Source: an uncultured Lachnospiraceae bacterium
GTDB lineage: Bacteria > Bacillota > Clostridia > Lachnospirales > Lachnospiraceae
Assembly (NCBI GenBank): GCA_910588595.1
Contig: CAJUQU010000008.1
Location: 1-34,192, forward strand
DNA: 34,192 nt
Reading direction: 5' to 3'
This document shows, one piece after another, positions 24,651 to 32,361 of the stretch. A program made the translations under genes and the position numbers. Numbering within the stretch: the first letter of the stretch is position 1; each line of letters opens with the position of its first letter. The notes under the pieces were generated by a model, which was not told where the DNA came from, did no database searches, and saw only the letters and a program-made list of their open reading frames with translations.

Positions 24651-25487
24651 ATGAGTACCATTTCTGCGGGGACGCCCGCTGTTGCAGAGAGCATCGCCGC
24701 TCACTACAACACGTCAAAGACAGGCAAAAGGACTGACGAGAAGACAGAAGACCTCGCAGTCACAAAGAACGAGGGCTCCAAGGACACTGTGAAAAAGACA
24801 AAAGTCAATGGCAGGACGATCGGGAGTCCGGAGTTGACCGAGAAGGCTGCAAAGTACTACGAGGAATTGAAGAAGAAGTATGGCAATCTGGACTTTATTC
24901 TCGTGAGCAAAGACCAGAAGGAATATGCCAAGGCAAACGCTTCAAAATATTCCAATACGAGCAAGATGGTCGTTCTGATCGACGAGGAGAAGATCGAGCG
25001 CATGGCGGAGGATGAGAAATTCCGCAAGCAGTATGAGGGAATCATTTCACAGGGAGCAAGCGGGCTGAACCAGTTAAAGAGCAAGCTTGCCAATATGGGA
25101 TTGAATGTAAAGAGCTGCGGCATGAATGTGTATGACAATGGCGCGACATCGTTCTTTGCAACGATGGATCAGTCGTTCAAGTCACAGAATAAGACCGCAC
25201 AGGAGCGGCTGGCAAAGAAGAAAGCTGCAAAGAAGGCAGAGGAGAAGAAGGCTGCAAAGAAAGCAGAAGAGAAGAAACTGCAGGAAAAGCTCGAGGAAGG
25301 CAGGACGGAGCGCAAGGAGATCAGGGAGGAATTCTACGAGAGTGACGAGGAGGGCGAAGTGACTTTCACAGCGGACACGATCGAGGATCTGATCAGCCAG
25401 ATCGAGAATGCGGACTATCTCGTAAGAAGGGATATCCGGTCAAGCTTTGAACGACAGGTCGGACAGAAGTTCGATTCTGCGATTTGA
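24651..25487 (+). CDS. Hypothetical protein with Lys/Glu-rich helix (DUF6033-like)
   Basis: A 278-residue cytoplasmic-looking protein. Residues 55-165 form a compact domain (TEKAAKYYEELKKKYGNLDF ... SKMVVLIDEEKIERMAEDEK) that resembles proteins I recall as DUF6033 in Lachnospiraceae; that label is tentative. Residues 175-235 are a charged single helix with AKKKAAKKAEEKK repeats. The C-terminus (FTADTIEDLISQIENADYLV) is a separate short helical motif. A good GGGAGG site precedes the ATG. It is the last gene of the three-gene cassette, 18 bases before the galK-tail remnant. Confidence 0.75.
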   Translation: MSTISAGTPAVAESIAAHYNTSKTGKRTDEKTEDLAVTKNEGSKDTVKKTKVNGRTIGSPELTEKAAKYYEELKKKYGNLDFILVSKDQKEYAKANASKYSNTSKMVVLIDEEKIERMAEDEKFRKQYEGIISQGASGLNQLKSKLANMGLNVKSCGMNVYDNGATSFFATMDQSFKSQNKTAQERLAKKKAAKKAEEKKAAKKAEEKKLQEKLEEGRTERKEIREEFYESDEEGEVTFTADTIEDLISQIENADYLVRRDIRSSFERQVGQKFDSAI

Positions 25488-25504
25488 CAGTTACCGTTTT
25501 AGAC

Positions 25505-25555
25505 AGCAATGTCTATCCGATGAACATCAGGGCAGTCGGGGCAGTCAGGATCTAA
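25505..25555 (+). pseudogene. Galactokinase 3'-end remnant
   Basis: These 51 bases encode SNVYPMNIRAVGAVRI and a stop, identical in 15 of 16 residues to the end of galK (11306-11356) and about 85 percent identical in DNA (8 mismatches in the stretch). Homology upstream stops abruptly. A copy of the galK terminator follows. It is a dead fragment of a second galK, or the scar of a rearrangement. Confidence 0.9.
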
Positions 25556-25575
25556 ATAGTCTGTATGTACATAGG

Positions 25576-25611
25576 AAAAGTGGAGCGTTCGGGCAGAACC
25601 TCCACTTTTTT
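25576..25611 (+). terminator. galK-type terminator, copy 2
   Basis: AAAAGTGGAG pairs with CTCCACTTTT around an inner GTTC/GAAC, followed by a T run. It matches the galK terminator at 11419-11453 almost base for base, so it was copied with the galK tail. It now probably terminates the three-gene cassette. Confidence 0.9.
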
Positions 25612-25690
25612 CGATGTTTGACCTGAAAAGAATAGAAGGAAAGCTGTAATCGATACCCCAAAAAGTGCGAATGGTGCCTGACCGCCCTAA

Positions 25691-25810
25691 TCGTTCGAAG
25701 GATGTGCTATCATCTATGAACAGGAGCTACAGATTCTGAAAGATCACGTCTATGTCAAGTGTGAAGAGATCGACAAGTGGGGCTGTAATATTGTTTGGAC
25801 GGAGGCATGA
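25691..25810 (+). pseudogene. Possible 3'-end remnant of a lost gene
   Basis: A 39-codon frame runs directly from an in-frame stop without its own start, ending with WTEA and TGA at 25808-25810. It reads like protein (AIIYEQELQILKDHVYVKCE followed by EIDKWGCNIVWTEA). Its stop overlaps an ATG at 25807 as ATGA, the usual coupling between operon genes. It may be the tail of a gene formerly upstream of the ABC transporter. The family is not recognised. Confidence 0.35.
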
Positions 25811-26949
25811 AAGTGAGGAGACATTTTAAGGCATTTGGTATGGTAGCAGGAGCAGCATTGGCACTGGCACTCGGACTTGCGGGGTGTGCGGAACAGGCAG
25901 GGACAGTGGGAAACGCCCCGGCTTCGCCAGTTGCAGGAAAGAAGGTTGCATATATCCTGAATATGTCGTCGAGTGAGATTTTTCAACTGTGCGCGAATCA
26001 GTGTGAGGAGACGGCTGAGAAGCTGGGGATGGAATGTGATGTGTTTTTTTCCAACGGGGACGACACTGCATTCCAGAACTATATCAGTACTTGTGCGGCG
26101 GGCGGATATGACGGGATGTATCTGTCACATGGCGGACAAGACTATTCGTACACGTTTCTCCGGTCATTGCTTGCGGAATATCCGGAGTTAAAGATCGTGA
26201 CATTTGACACGCAGTTTCGCGACGCGTCGGGACAGGTACAGGAAATAGAAGGTGTCACACAGTTCTTTCAGGATGACACGGGTTTTGCGGAGAGTCTGCT
26301 GGACTATGTCTGCAAGGAGTTGTATCCTTCCAAAGATCAGGTGAATCTGTTAAAGGTGTGGGTCGGGCCAAATTATATTGCAGCTTTTGACAGGCGGGAG
26401 ACGGGGTATCAGGAGTATGAGAAGAGCGGGAAGATTCATACGCTGGAGGTGATCGGACCGACGGATTACAACAATGCCACAGCGTCCATGCACGATGTGA
26501 TGAGTGCGACGTTGATGAAGTACGATACGGGTGATATAGATGCGGTATGGGTGGCGTATGATGCCTATGCCCAGGGATGCTATCAGGCATTGCGGGAGTC
26601 ACAGCGCGATATTCCGCTGGTCTCGGTTGATATCTGTAATATGGATATCCAGTATATGCTGGAGGATGATTCGCAGTGGAAAGCCTGTGCCTGCACGGAT
26701 TTCAAGGCAAACGGCGAGCAGGGGATCCGCATTCTGGCGCTGGAACTGAACAATGATTATGAGGATATCACAGATCCGGAGACAGGGGAACCGACAAATT
26801 ATATCGAAATGCTGGCATCGCTGATCACACAGGATATGCTCAGGGAGGATACAACGATCGAAACGATCTACAGTGTTGCTCCCGAAGAGTATGGCGCTGT
26901 GGAAAACTATGTCACGAATGACTGGCTGAAGGAGTGCATCGGGTATTAG
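25807..26949 (+). CDS. Sugar ABC transporter substrate-binding lipoprotein
   Basis: A 380-residue periplasmic-binding-protein-like lipoprotein of the ribose/galactose class (Peripla_BP_4). The N-terminus is a lipoprotein signal peptide: basic start, hydrophobic run GMVAGAALALALG, lipobox LAGC with the Cys as lipid anchor. The mature part contains the class features VAYILNMSSSEIFQLC, then YDGMYLSHGG and KIVTFDTQF. Two starts are possible: ATG 25807 is immediately after GGAGG (1 base), while GTG 25813 has 7-base spacing and is the better ribosome context. It lies 4 bases upstream of the ATPase gene. The sugar is unknown. Confidence 0.92.
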   Translation: MKVRRHFKAFGMVAGAALALALGLAGCAEQAGTVGNAPASPVAGKKVAYILNMSSSEIFQLCANQCEETAEKLGMECDVFFSNGDDTAFQNYISTCAAGGYDGMYLSHGGQDYSYTFLRSLLAEYPELKIVTFDTQFRDASGQVQEIEGVTQFFQDDTGFAESLLDYVCKELYPSKDQVNLLKVWVGPNYIAAFDRRETGYQEYEKSGKIHTLEVIGPTDYNNATASMHDVMSATLMKYDTGDIDAVWVAYDAYAQGCYQALRESQRDIPLVSVDICNMDIQYMLEDDSQWKACACTDFKANGEQGIRILALELNNDYEDITDPETGEPTNYIEMLASLITQDMLREDTTIETIYSVAPEEYGAVENYVTNDWLKECIGY

Positions 26950-26953
26950 AGAT

Positions 26954-28492
26954 ATGGAACAGTTTACATTTACGGCAAAGGATATCTGTATGGATTTTCC
27001 GGGAGTGCGGGCTTTGGAACATGTGGATTTTGAGATCAGATCCGGAGAGATCCGCGCAGTGGTCGGAACAAACGGCGCCGGAAAGTCAACCCTTATGAAA
27101 ATTTTTTCCGGTGTGTGTCCTGATTACCGCGGTGAAATATACTGCAATCAAACAAGGTGTTTCCTGAACACACCTGCGGAGGCGGGCAGGCTTGGCATCA
27201 GAACGGTGCATCAGGAGGTCGATACGGCGCTTTTTCCGGATTTTGCAGTCTATGAGAATCTAATGTTGGACGATATCGTATCTCAGAGCAGAATCAACCT
27301 GAGATACAACCGGAAAAAAATGATGCAGTGTGCGGCGGATATTTTGGCGCAGCTGGATATCCGGCTTGATCTGAGGGCACCGATGAGGACGCTGACACTG
27401 GCGCAGAAACAGCTTTTGCTGATCGCAAAGGAAATCCACAGGGAATGCAGGCTCCTGATCCTGGATGAGCCTACTGCGGCTCTCAGCAGGACGGAGACGG
27501 AGAAACTGTTTCAGATGGTCAGACAGCTTGCAGAGAAGAAAGCGACAGCGGCCATCTTTATCTCACACAGGATTGCGGAGATTCTGGATATCTGTGACAG
27601 CTGCACGGTTCTGTGCAATGGCAGGGTCACGGATACCTTTCCGCTCACAAAGGATACGGGGACAAAAACAATCGTGGAAAAAATGCTCGGCGGAAGCGCT
27701 TCGGGCAATGACAGAGACGGGACAAGGAAACAATCCCGTGCCTGCGCGTGTCATCCGATATTGTTGGAGGTGGACGGGCTTAGCGACAGGGAACAGAAGG
27801 TAAAACAGGTTTCGTTCTACATCAAAAGAGGAGAGATTGTCGGGCTGGCAGGACTTGTCGGTGCCGGGAAGACTGAGATCTGCAAGACAGTGTTCGGTGC
27901 GCGCAGAAGAGGAGCTGGTACGATACGGGTGGATGGAGCCGAAGTCAATTTGAAAAATCCGGCAGATGCAGTCAGGCATAACATGGCATTGGTTCCGGAG
28001 GAGCGGCGCAGAGAAGGGATTTTTGCGGCGGAAAATATCGCGTTTCATCTCAGTGCGGCAAGTTTGGGTACATTTTGCAGATTTTCGTTTGTAAACAGGG
28101 ATAAGATAGCGGCGTACGCCTCCGGTCTGATCAAAAAGCTGGGTGTTGTGTGTCGGGACGGACGGCAGCCGGTGAGGCTTTTGTCCGGCGGAAATCAGCA
28201 GAAGGTGGTCATAGGGAAATGGATTGCGGCGGAGAGTGACATCTATCTGTTTGACGAGCCGATGCAGGGAGTCGATGTGGGGGCGAAGCAGGAGTTGTTT
28301 GCGCTGATCCGGGAACTGGCAGAGAAAGGAGCGGCTGTGCTTTACGCTTCATGCGATGTCTCGGAGCTTCTGGCAGTGACAGACCGGATCTACACGCTCT
28401 ATGACGGCAGAGTCACTGCGGAGCTTGACACACATGAGACAAACGAGAAGGAATTAACGTACTATGTCATAAAAGATCATAACGGAGGATAG
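26954..28492 (+). CDS. Ribose-type ABC transporter ATP-binding protein (two ABC domains)
   Basis: A 512-residue tandem ATPase like RbsA/MglA. Domain 1: Walker A GTNGAGKST (residues 38-46), a relaxed signature LTLAQKQ and Walker B LLILDEPTAAL. Domain 2: GLVGAGKTE in place of a normal Walker A, signature LLSGGNQQKV, and FDEPMQGVDVGAKQ. This division of one canonical and one degenerate P-loop is usual for the sugar class. It is coupled to the binding-protein gene by a 4-base gap and to the permease by a 2-base gap. Confidence 0.96.
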   Translation: MEQFTFTAKDICMDFPGVRALEHVDFEIRSGEIRAVVGTNGAGKSTLMKIFSGVCPDYRGEIYCNQTRCFLNTPAEAGRLGIRTVHQEVDTALFPDFAVYENLMLDDIVSQSRINLRYNRKKMMQCAADILAQLDIRLDLRAPMRTLTLAQKQLLLIAKEIHRECRLLILDEPTAALSRTETEKLFQMVRQLAEKKATAAIFISHRIAEILDICDSCTVLCNGRVTDTFPLTKDTGTKTIVEKMLGGSASGNDRDGTRKQSRACACHPILLEVDGLSDREQKVKQVSFYIKRGEIVGLAGLVGAGKTEICKTVFGARRRGAGTIRVDGAEVNLKNPADAVRHNMALVPEERRREGIFAAENIAFHLSAASLGTFCRFSFVNRDKIAAYASGLIKKLGVVCRDGRQPVRLLSGGNQQKVVIGKWIAAESDIYLFDEPMQGVDVGAKQELFALIRELAEKGAAVLYASCDVSELLAVTDRIYTLYDGRVTAELDTHETNEKELTYYVIKDHNGG

Positions 28493-28494
28493 CG

Positions 28495-29478
28495 ATGTGT
28501 AAGATTCAGGATAAAGGAGTGGGTGGCTTTCTGCTGGACTGGTCGGCAGTGATCGCCGTGATTTTGAGCATTATGTTTTTTTCTTTTTATACAGGTGCTT
28601 CTTTTCTTTCACCTGCAAACCTGACGAACATTCTGCGCTCGATGTCGATCACGACGATCCTGGCAGTCGCTATGACAGTCACACTTGCCTGTGACGGGTT
28701 TGACATGTCCGCGTGCACGCTGGCGAGCTGTTCGGGGTATGTGTTTATGGTATGCTATTTGTGGTATGGGATGAGTCTGCTGCTGTCAGCGGCGGTCTGT
28801 GTGGTGTTCACGATGACGGCGTATCTGCTGACACTGTTTTTGATTCTTGTCTGCCGGATTCCGGATATGCTTGCGACCTGTGCGCTGATGTTCATTCATC
28901 AGGGACTGGGGCAGTGGTTTACCGGCGGAGGTGCGATATCTGCGGGAATGCGGCTTCCGGGAGGTGCAGTGCCAAAAAGAATGTCCTTTGAAACAGATTT
29001 TGTGGCGATCGGTCAGACGCCGTGGATCATTTTGATCATGTTTGCGTGTGTTCTGCTGGCGCATATTTTTTTGCAGCACACGAAGCAGGGAACATTTTTA
29101 TACGCGATCGGTTCCAACAAAACGGCGGCGGCTCTGTCGGGGATTCCTGTGGAACGTTACCGCTTTCTTGCAGGGATGATCACAGCTGTGTTCATCGCGG
29201 TCGGAGCGATGGTTGTGTGTTCGAGAAACACGGCGGCGCAGCTCTGTGGCTGCGACAATTACCTGATGCCGTCACTGGCGGCAGTGTTTGTGGGGAGGTC
29301 TGTCGGCGGCAGGGAGAAACCTACTGCGCTGGGGACAGTACTTGGCGCAGGTCTGATCGTAATACTGGAAAACGGGCTGACACTGTGCGCGGTTCCATAC
29401 TATATACTCCCGGCAGTGAAGGGGGGAGTGCTGGCGGCGGCGCTCGCAGCGGTCTATCTGCCCAAACGCGCGGGGTGA
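28495..29478 (+). CDS. Ribose-type ABC transporter permease
   Basis: A 327-residue permease of the RbsC class with 8-10 hydrophobic segments. The family motif around the coupling loop is ARNTAAQLCGCDNYLMPSLA-like (residues about 245-265), followed by AAVFVGRSVGGREKPTALGT, typical of the class. GGAGG at 28485-28489 precedes the ATG. It completes the three-gene transporter with the binding lipoprotein and tandem ATPase. No sugar kinase or isomerase follows to reveal the substrate. Confidence 0.94.
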   Translation: MCKIQDKGVGGFLLDWSAVIAVILSIMFFSFYTGASFLSPANLTNILRSMSITTILAVAMTVTLACDGFDMSACTLASCSGYVFMVCYLWYGMSLLLSAAVCVVFTMTAYLLTLFLILVCRIPDMLATCALMFIHQGLGQWFTGGGAISAGMRLPGGAVPKRMSFETDFVAIGQTPWIILIMFACVLLAHIFLQHTKQGTFLYAIGSNKTAAALSGIPVERYRFLAGMITAVFIAVGAMVVCSRNTAAQLCGCDNYLMPSLAAVFVGRSVGGREKPTALGTVLGAGLIVILENGLTLCAVPYYILPAVKGGVLAAALAAVYLPKRAG

Positions 29479-29520
29479 AAAGAAAATGTATAGAAGAAAA
29501 CAAAATGTTTGACACAAAAA

Positions 29521-29562
29521 GCAGGTTTTATAAGACCTGCGAAGTCCTGGGCTGAACTGTTA
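29521..29562. repeat. Truncated copy of the 3171-3326 repeat element
   Basis: 29538-29562 is the exact reverse complement of 3171-3195, 25 of 25 bases, from TGCGAAGTCC to the outer AACTGTTA. In front of it lies another hairpin (GCAGGT against ACCTGC at 29521-29540). Only one end of the element is present, or it is a shortened derivative. It lies downstream of the ABC permease gene. Confidence 0.75.
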
Positions 29563-29592
29563 CACTGTTTTCGGAAAACGCCGGACTAAAAA

Positions 29593-29621
29593 GTGACAGG
29601 AGTATAAAATCATGATATAAT
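29593..29621 (+). promoter_or_regulatory. Sigma-A promoter of the flotillin leader
   Basis: GTGACA at 29593-29598 and a perfect TATAAT at 29616-29621 with 17-base spacing. It would give a leader of about 140 bases before the flotillin ATG. Confidence 0.7.
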
Positions 29622-29672
29622 GTATGTAACTGCCTGGGGTGGGTAAGCCCTGGGGGGTTACATACATTTTTT
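29619..29672 (+). promoter_or_regulatory. Hairpin with T run in the flotillin leader
   Basis: AATGTATGTAAC at 29619-29630 pairs perfectly with GTTACATACATT at 29657-29668, followed by T residues to 29672. It begins within the -10 box, so the transcript would contain only part of the left arm. An attenuator or a DNA-level element are both possible. Confidence 0.45.
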
Positions 29673-29706
29673 ATGCACACGGGCACCCAGAGGAAGAATG
29701 TCAGCA
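29668..29706 (+). repeat. 39-bp repeat, copy 1
   Basis: Identical over 39 of 39 bases to 34123-34161. It starts with TTTTTATGCACACGGG and ends with GAATGTCAGCA. It lies between the hairpin and the flotillin gene, in the transcribed leader. No known riboswitch class was recognised. Confidence 0.9.
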
Positions 29707-29774
29707 GAATAAAACGAGTGTTTGGCGCGCGTAGAAAATTTTCAGTCCATACGCAAAGGAGGAGATTGGGATGA
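29673..29774 (+). CDS. Possible leader peptide overlapping the flotillin start
   Basis: A 33-codon frame (MHTGTQRKNVS..., 11 Arg/Lys) ends with TGA at 29772-29774, overlapping the flotillin ATG (29771) as ATGA. That arrangement is typical of translational coupling. Its own start has no good ribosome site (GGGGG about 16 bases away). The first 11 codons lie within the 39-bp repeat and so recur at the contig end. It may be coincidental. Confidence 0.3.
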   Translation: MHTGTQRKNVSRIKRVFGARRKFSVHTQRRRLG

Positions 29775-31303
29775 CAGGAGTAGTAGTTGCAACAGTCGTG
29801 ATCGTGGTTTTGATCGCGCTATTATGCATGGGGTATGTGAAGGCGCCGCCCGATATGGCGTTCATCATCTCGGGTGTCAAGAAAAAGTCAAAAGTCGTGA
29901 TCGGAAAGGCAAGTATCAGGGTTCCTTTTTTTGAGCGGCTTGACAAGCTGAATCTCAGGCTGATCCCCATTGATGTCAAGACGAGCAACGCGGTGCCCAC
30001 AGCTGATTACATCAATATCAATGTGGATGCCACAGTCAACGTGAAGATCAGTAACCAGCCGGACAAATTAAGGCTTGCGGCGGAAAATTTCCTGAACAAA
30101 AATACGGAGTATATCGCGGGGGTTGCGAGGGAAGTCCTCGAGGGCAATGTGCGTGAGATCGTGGGGCGCATGCGCCTAGAAGAGATGGTGTCAGACCGCC
30201 AGAAGTTTGCCGAGCTCGTCAAGGAGAATGCGGAGCCGGATCTTGCGGCTATGGGTTTGGATATCATCAGCTTCAATGTGCAGAACTTTGTCGATGGAAA
30301 CGATGTCATAGAGAATCTCGGTATAGACAATATCGTGAAGATCAAGAAGGCGGCAGCAATCGCCAGAGCCGAGAGTGAGCGTGATATCAAAGTGGCGCAG
30401 GCAGCGGCGGACAAGGAGTCAAACGACGCTGCGGTGGCGGCACAGACGGAGATCGCCAAGAAGCAGAACGAGCTTGCCATCAAGAAATCGGAGCTGCAGA
30501 TGGAGGCGGACACCAAGAAAGCGATGGCGGATGCCGCGTATGCGATCCAGAAGGAGGAGCAGCGCAAGACGATCGAGATCACCACTGCAAACGCGGATAT
30601 CGCGAAGCAGGAGCGCGAGATCGAGTTGAAGCAGAAGCAGGTTGCCGTCAGGGAGCGCGCACTCGAGGCGGAGGTAAAGAAACAGGCTGAGGCGGAAAAG
30701 TACGCGGCGCAGCAGAAAGCGGACGCAGCGCTGTATCAGCGTCAGAAGGAAGCCGAGGCGCAGCAGTTTGAGGCGCAGAGGGAAGCGGAAGCGCGGAAAG
30801 CGCAGGCTGAGGCAGATCGTTACTCGAAGGAACAGGAGGCGCAGGGTATCAGGGCATACGGTGAGGCTGAGGCCGCGGCGATCCAGGCAAGAGGTCTTGC
30901 GGAGGCGGAGGCGATCCAGGCAAGAGGTCTTGCGGAGGCGGAAGCCATGGAGAAGAAAGCGGAGGCATATGCGAAGTACAACAAGGCGGCTGTGGCGGAG
31001 ATGATGATCAAGGTGCTGCCCGACATTGCAGGAAAGATCGCAGAGCCGCTGTCACAGATCGACAAGATCACGATTATCGGCGGGGATGGCGGTTCTAACG
31101 GTGTTGACCAGGTGGCAGGGAATGTTCCGGCAGTCATGGCAAAGCTGTTTGAGTCCATGAGGGAGACGACGGGGATCGACCTGGCGGGCATTATCAATGC
31201 GGAGTCCTACGATGCCAAAGTCAACAGGAACATAACGCTGAACGGGTTGGACGGCGTGAATCTGACGCTGAATCAGAAGACAGAGGACACACAAATAAAT
31301 TAA
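29771..31303 (+). CDS. Flotillin / SPFH-domain protein
   Basis: A 510-residue flotillin-like protein (FloT/YuaG-type) that would organise membrane microdomains. An N-terminal membrane helix at about 2-22 (GVVVATVVIVVLIALLCMGY) precedes the SPFH domain (PPDMAFIISGVKKKSKVVIG to about residue 200). A long Ala/Glu/Lys/Gln helix with coiled-coil and EA repeats spans about 200-405. Residues 405-510 are the C-terminal part (MIKVLPDIAGKIAEPLSQID). AAAGGAGGAG lies before the ATG. The coding region includes a 33-bp duplication (30878-30943) adding one 11-residue unit. No NfeD-type partner gene is beside it. Confidence 0.95.
   Translation: MTGVVVATVVIVVLIALLCMGYVKAPPDMAFIISGVKKKSKVVIGKASIRVPFFERLDKLNLRLIPIDVKTSNAVPTADYININVDATVNVKISNQPDKLRLAAENFLNKNTEYIAGVAREVLEGNVREIVGRMRLEEMVSDRQKFAELVKENAEPDLAAMGLDIISFNVQNFVDGNDVIENLGIDNIVKIKKAAAIARAESERDIKVAQAAADKESNDAAVAAQTEIAKKQNELAIKKSELQMEADTKKAMADAAYAIQKEEQRKTIEITTANADIAKQEREIELKQKQVAVRERALEAEVKKQAEAEKYAAQQKADAALYQRQKEAEAQQFEAQREAEARKAQAEADRYSKEQEAQGIRAYGEAEAAAIQARGLAEAEAIQARGLAEAEAMEKKAEAYAKYNKAAVAEMMIKVLPDIAGKIAEPLSQIDKITIIGGDGGSNGVDQVAGNVPAVMAKLFESMRETTGIDLAGIINAESYDAKVNRNITLNGLDGVNLTLNQKTEDTQIN
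30878..30943 (+). repeat. Tandem 33-bp duplication in the flotillin gene
   Basis: Two adjacent 33-base copies, 30878-30910 and 30911-30943, differ only at the last base. Each encodes AIQARGLAEAE, an 11-residue coiled-coil unit. Near identity indicates a recent duplication. Confidence 0.9.
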
Positions 31304-31306
31304 TCG

Positions 31307-31341
31307 CAAAAGCTGACTGTTAATACGACAGTCAGCTTTTG
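31307..31341 (+). terminator. Flotillin terminator
   Basis: CAAAAGCTGACTGT at 31307-31320 pairs with ACAGTCAGCTTTTG at 31328-31341 around a 7-base loop. Confidence 0.85.
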
Positions 31342-31405
31342 GTTGAATATTGCGGCAATTTTTGTATAATAAGCTGTAATATAATGAAAAAATCGATTAT
31401 TGTGT

Positions 31406-31432
31406 TAATATTTTCAGAAATAATGCCGATAT
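31406..31432 (+). promoter_or_regulatory. Candidate sigma-D (flagellar) promoter
   Basis: GCCGATAT at 31425-31432 matches the sigma-D -10 consensus completely. TAAT at 31406-31409, 15 bases upstream, is a one-mismatch -35. It lies about 90 bases before the FliD-like gene, which makes a flagellar regulon assignment reasonable. Confidence 0.65.
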
Positions 31433-31518
31433 ATATTACGTAAACGAGGAAGGAACCTGACCTTACAAAAAGCATAGAAATATAGAAAAATGCGAATAGG
31501 AAAGGACATGAAAATAGT

Positions 31519-32286
31519 ATGAATATCAACAGTTCAAGAAATGCACTCCTGAGATCAAGAAATTTGCGAAACGCCAGAAGAAGCCGCGCAGGAAAAATAA
31601 TCAGCAGCAGGACTTCAGGGACAAGCAGGAGTTCAAGATCAAACACAACGAAAAGAACAACTTCGGCTTCAGCCTCTCTTACACAGACAAGGCAGCTTGC
31701 AAAGTATGAGAAGATGGAGAAATCAGCAAACGATGTACAGACGTATGTCAAGAACATGCTCAAGATTGGCGAGATGACTTATACGGACGACGAGGCTGGC
31801 AAAAAAGCACAGGAGAATGACAAGAATAATCTGATTAAAAATATCAAAAATTTCGTTTCAGAATATAATGAGACTTACAATAATCTGATGGATCTTGGCG
31901 GAGCGGCAAACACTGCATTCAGGAAGGCGTTAGACAACATCGTGTCAACGAATAAAACAGCTTTAAAAGAGATCGGTATCACTATATCAGATGCTGGGGA
32001 GCTGGTCGTTGACGAGAAGATGCTGGAAACAGCTGATTTTGATAAAGTGAAGGAATTGTTTGCAAAGAAGAGCGGCTTTGCTGACAAGATCGGTGCAAAG
32101 ATGGAAAGTATAGAGAGTGCTGCAGCAAACAGCCTTACAACGCTGAGCAAGCTCTACGGGGCGACTTCCACATACAATAAGTTTGGAACGAGCAATTCTT
32201 ATTTTAATGGATTTAACAATTTCAACAGCGGTTATTCCTATTATAATTATGGCAATTATGGAAGCAACAGCGGTTGGTATCTATGA
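31519..32286 (+). CDS. FliD-like (flagellar cap) protein, short form
   Basis: A 255-residue protein. Residues about 105-200 match the C-terminal region typical of FliD flagellar capping proteins (KNIKNFVSEYNETYNNLMDL, then ALKEIGITISDAGELVVDEK, then SGFADKIGAKMESIESAAAN). The usual N-terminal half of FliD is missing; a short Arg/Ser-rich stretch replaces it (residues 1-50). The last 40 residues are rich in Asn, Tyr, Phe, Gly and Ser. The ATG at 31519 has only a distant AGGAAAGGA. It may be an atypical cap, a secreted flagellar protein or a FliD fragment with new ends. A sigma-D-type promoter lies upstream. Confidence 0.75.
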   Translation: MNINSSRNALLRSRNLRNARRSRAGKIISSRTSGTSRSSRSNTTKRTTSASASLTQTRQLAKYEKMEKSANDVQTYVKNMLKIGEMTYTDDEAGKKAQENDKNNLIKNIKNFVSEYNETYNNLMDLGGAANTAFRKALDNIVSTNKTALKEIGITISDAGELVVDEKMLETADFDKVKELFAKKSGFADKIGAKMESIESAAANSLTTLSKLYGATSTYNKFGTSNSYFNGFNNFNSGYSYYNYGNYGSNSGWYL

Positions 32287-32323
32287 TAAAGCTCCTAAAT
32301 AATCCTAAAAATATTTCCTAAAC

Positions 32324-32360
32324 AAAAAAGCAGTTGTGTAGTTGATACAACTGCTTTTTT
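32324..32360. terminator. Bidirectional terminator
   Basis: AAAAAAGCAGTTGT at 32324-32337 pairs with ACAACTGCTTTTTT at 32347-32360. It ends the FliD-like gene on plus and the GGDEF gene on minus; the latter stops at 32362. Confidence 0.9.
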
Positions 32361-32361
32361 G

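Noticed and set aside
29675-29706. c-di-GMP-I (GEMM) riboswitch, suggested by GCACACGGGCACC
   Set aside because: The resemblance covers one short strand only; the second conserved segment and tetraloop receptor are absent.
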